DNA of 22,602 nt from positions 1 to 22,602 of the forward strand of contig JAYMTF010001559.1 in the NCBI GenBank assembly GCA_036897485.1. The letters run 5' to 3'. Shown in pieces: positions 20,593 to 22,602 of this stretch; position 1 is the stretch's first letter; the number at the start of each line of letters is the position of its first letter. The DNA is from Pelargonium nanum (taxonomy: Eukaryota > Streptophyta > Magnoliopsida > Geraniales > Geraniaceae). Below the pieces are notes generated by a model. It searched no databases. It saw only the letters and a program-made list of their open reading frames with translations, and was not told the origin of the DNA. A program made the position numbers and the translations under genes.

Positions 20593-20779
20593 GTAAATAC
20601 AATATTTCTGTCAAAACCATTATCTTAATTTGTAACGTAACTATTTTTCGATCAATGTCATCTATTAGACATTGGTGGTTGACATAAAAACAAAATGACA
20701 CTGAAAACTAAATGAAATCGAGTATGTATAAGAAAATAATTCGTTTTACGAGGATATGTGATGACAACGGAGTGATGAA

Positions 20780-21064
20780 TCAGTGGCCAGCGCCGGGACT
20801 TGGAACGGAGGATTGTAGAATCCGGTCTATCTTAGCCAAGTGAAGAGTGAAGCGCATTTCATTGGTAGGAGGATCCAATTCATGACCCTTGTCACTAGGG
20901 CCAGAAGGTGGGACTAGACCCTTGGGAAGGGCACTCAGGATCAAACTGCCCTCCAATGAGCCCACCCTTGGGAACTTCCTAGCTTCCAATGATGATGGGA
21001 AGTTGAAGATGAGAACAAACACTAGGCAAGTCATGAGCAACACAGAGCTTCTTGGGCTGGCCAT
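20780..21064 (-). CDS. Secreted signalling peptide precursor, PIP/IDA-like
   Basis: A 94-aa intronless precursor. Residues 1-28 form a signal peptide (hydrophobic VLLMTCLVFVLIF, likely cleavage near SSLEA). The middle carries LPKGLVPPSGPSDKGH (46-61), resembling the conserved IDA/IDL and PIP core (PPSGPS). The extreme C terminus SVPSPGAGH (86-94) fits the PIP-type SPGxGH ending. Members of this superclass are processed and secreted as short peptides perceived by HAESA/RLK7-type receptor kinases in abscission, root development and immunity. The receptor and process here are unknown. Length, signal peptide and the C-terminal motif all fit the family. The ATG at 21062-21064 is the only plausible start. 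A TATA box lies about 110 bp upstream. Confidence 0.82.
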   Translation of the reverse strand: MASPRSSVLLMTCLVFVLIFNFPSSLEARKFPRVGSLEGSLILSALPKGLVPPSGPSDKGHELDPPTNEMRFTLHLAKIDRILQSSVPSPGAGH

Positions 21065-21250
21065 GGCTTCGAATTAATGTTCCAAAAGCTAGATCAAGAA
21101 ATGTGTATCGATCGATGAGAAGCTTCTTGAAGTTGTTGGGATGATATGTGTTGGTGGGATCGATGTTGAGGTGTTTATATAGGTGCAAGCAGTGGGATCG
21201 AGAGAGACGTGGGGGTCAAGTTAGTTGGCTATATTTTCAACATCGATGTG
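21065..21250 (-). promoter_or_regulatory. Peptide gene promoter with TATA box
   Basis: On the minus strand CTATATAAAC lies at 21173-21182 (TATATAAA at 21174-21181), 110 bp upstream of the ATG. That predicts a 5' leader of about 75-85 nt. Upstream of the box the sequence is slightly GC-richer than the distal spacer. Confidence 0.65.
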
Positions 21251-22602
21251 TCACTCTATATTTTCAACTTTAACCAGTTTTTTTACTATGATTATTACTA
21301 GTCTACGAAGTGGACGATTTGGTTTAAATTCTAATCGATGCATACAAGAAGGTGTAACTATCTCTCAACAAAACTAGATGCCGGTAGGGACATAGTTGCT
21401 GGTTGATTAACATGTTATGAGCTTAGTTTGTAGACTCCTATCACGTATGCCTCTCGATCTACTGGTTTTCTTGAGGCATTATGCTCTATTTTAGATAGTG
21501 ATTGTAAGGAGATTTTGTTTTTTTTTTTATAAGGACTAGGTAGTTATTAGATGCTTCTTGACTATGCCCTCCGCATTTATACAGTCCTTTGTAGATTTTG
21601 AATAACTTGACGAGGTAAATCTACTATATAACTTACATCTTATGTTTAAGTTTATAATAAAATTGGTAGACATTCATGTTCAACCTCCTAGTCTCATGTG
21701 GCTTATAAATAACAAAAAAGTACATGAACGACATTACAAAATGAGAGACGTCATACTCATACCGATAGTTATTTTCGCGAATCTCAACTAGATGGAAAAT
21801 AACCATGTAGTATAGATTTGTGTGATATTCTTCATCACATGTACTTCATAGATATCAATATTAATTGGAGTGTGTCATTTTTACTTTGTTTAATGTGTTC
21901 AAGTATCTTAGTTTATACTTGGTCATTCTTTTGTTTTGTTTTATACATGATGCTCTCCCATCTTGTTGACACTTGAAACATTAAGGTTTAAATAACCCTT
22001 TTTTGTGAAGTTGACCAATATTGGATCATAAAGGGCAAATAGTATATTAACACTTATTTGGGGCCTGCATCCATAAAAGCTTCAAAGACAACTTCCTTAC
22101 AAGTTTTAACCATTATATGGTTATTTTCAACCTTTTCATGGATAAATACATATGCACTTATAAGAAATCTCCAACATTTGCAAACCGACCCACATAATAT
22201 TTGTCAAAAAAGGCACTTGATTTCTTGACAATCTCTACCTTCTTGCCTCTTTGTTGAGTTCTTGTCCTTTGAATTGCACCCTCCATTATTACTCCAAATA
22301 CAATGGATATAGCCTTTAAAATGTCAATTTTAAACTACAAACTACGTAACATTTTTATTTTAAGCTAAGCTTTTGCGACACGTTATTTTCCTTTCCACTT
22401 TTTGTCAGGTTCATATTATTTGTCAAAACTATATTTTCCATTATATAAACTATAGATGCATATTGAATGTGAAAAGCTAAATATTAATCTATCCAGCTCA
22501 TAATATGTGAAAAATACAAATTATATGTATGAGTTGTAAGATAAATTAATAAAACCCTTTTAAATTTGTAAGGAAAATGTTCCAGTTTGGTCCTCTTAGT
22601 AT
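21251..22602. other. AT-rich spacer, no gene seen
   Basis: No ORF of useful length or recognisable repeat. The minus-strand reading over about 22060-22300 is loosely protein-like between stops, but I could not match it to any family. Confidence 0.5.

Noticed and set aside
22060-22300. Minus-strand protein-like stretch with phrases such as FDKYYVGRFANVGDF
   Set aside because: Interrupted by stops and not matched to any family I can name.
1-22602. CRISPR arrays, operons, phage or bacterial defence genes
   Set aside because: None is present; the window is plant nuclear DNA with spliced genes.

Overview
This is nuclear DNA from a flowering plant, almost certainly a dicot. Genes are split by many short AT-rich GT-AG introns, spacers are very AT-rich, and plant-type MITEs and a LINE remnant are present. 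One gene is a complete, intron-rich plant UPF1. A second encodes a short-chain dehydrogenase of the plant SDR110C type that most resembles, from memory, mint-family (Lamiales) monoterpenol dehydrogenases. A Lamiales origin is therefore my best guess, not something I could test.

Layout, left to right. (1) 1-1237: AT-rich spacer with an ATG-less open stretch (560-895) and an exact-period 60-bp tandem repeat (951-1070). (2) 1238-1969, plus strand: an intronless METTL21-like (Methyltransf_16) protein methyltransferase. (3) 1970-2580: convergent 3' space shared with UPF1. (4) 2581-15502, minus strand: the whole UPF1 coding region in 29 exons (1276 aa). I resolved every exon by reading splice sites, and the reading frame is intact throughout. 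Its introns hold two related Stowaway-type MITEs (intron 1), a GGTCC-rich dispersed repeat (intron 11), an antisense RTE-type LINE remnant and an 88-bp tandem duplication (both intron 26). (5) 15503-16890: UPF1 5' leader and promoter, with two identical telo-box doublets and two G-boxes. (6) 16891-17661, minus: single-exon SDR gene. (7) 17716-18655: a 940-bp PIF/Harbinger (Tourist-like) MITE inserted 54 bp upstream of the SDR start codon. (8) 18656-20779: repeat-rich AT spacer with a second GGTCC-rich repeat and a decayed copy of the 3' end of the next gene. (9) 20780-21064, minus: a small secreted signalling-peptide precursor of the PIP/IDA-like type with a TATA box. (10) 21065-22602: AT-rich spacer.

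The genes do not form a shared pathway: RNA surveillance, protein methylation, specialised metabolism and peptide signalling sit side by side, as is usual in plant chromosomes. I found no convincing novel multi-gene system. The most interesting points are the transposon placed directly against the SDR gene, the local duplication and decay of the peptide gene, the repeated SQ/TQ-ending exons in the UPF1 tail, and the antisense LINE remnant inside UPF1.
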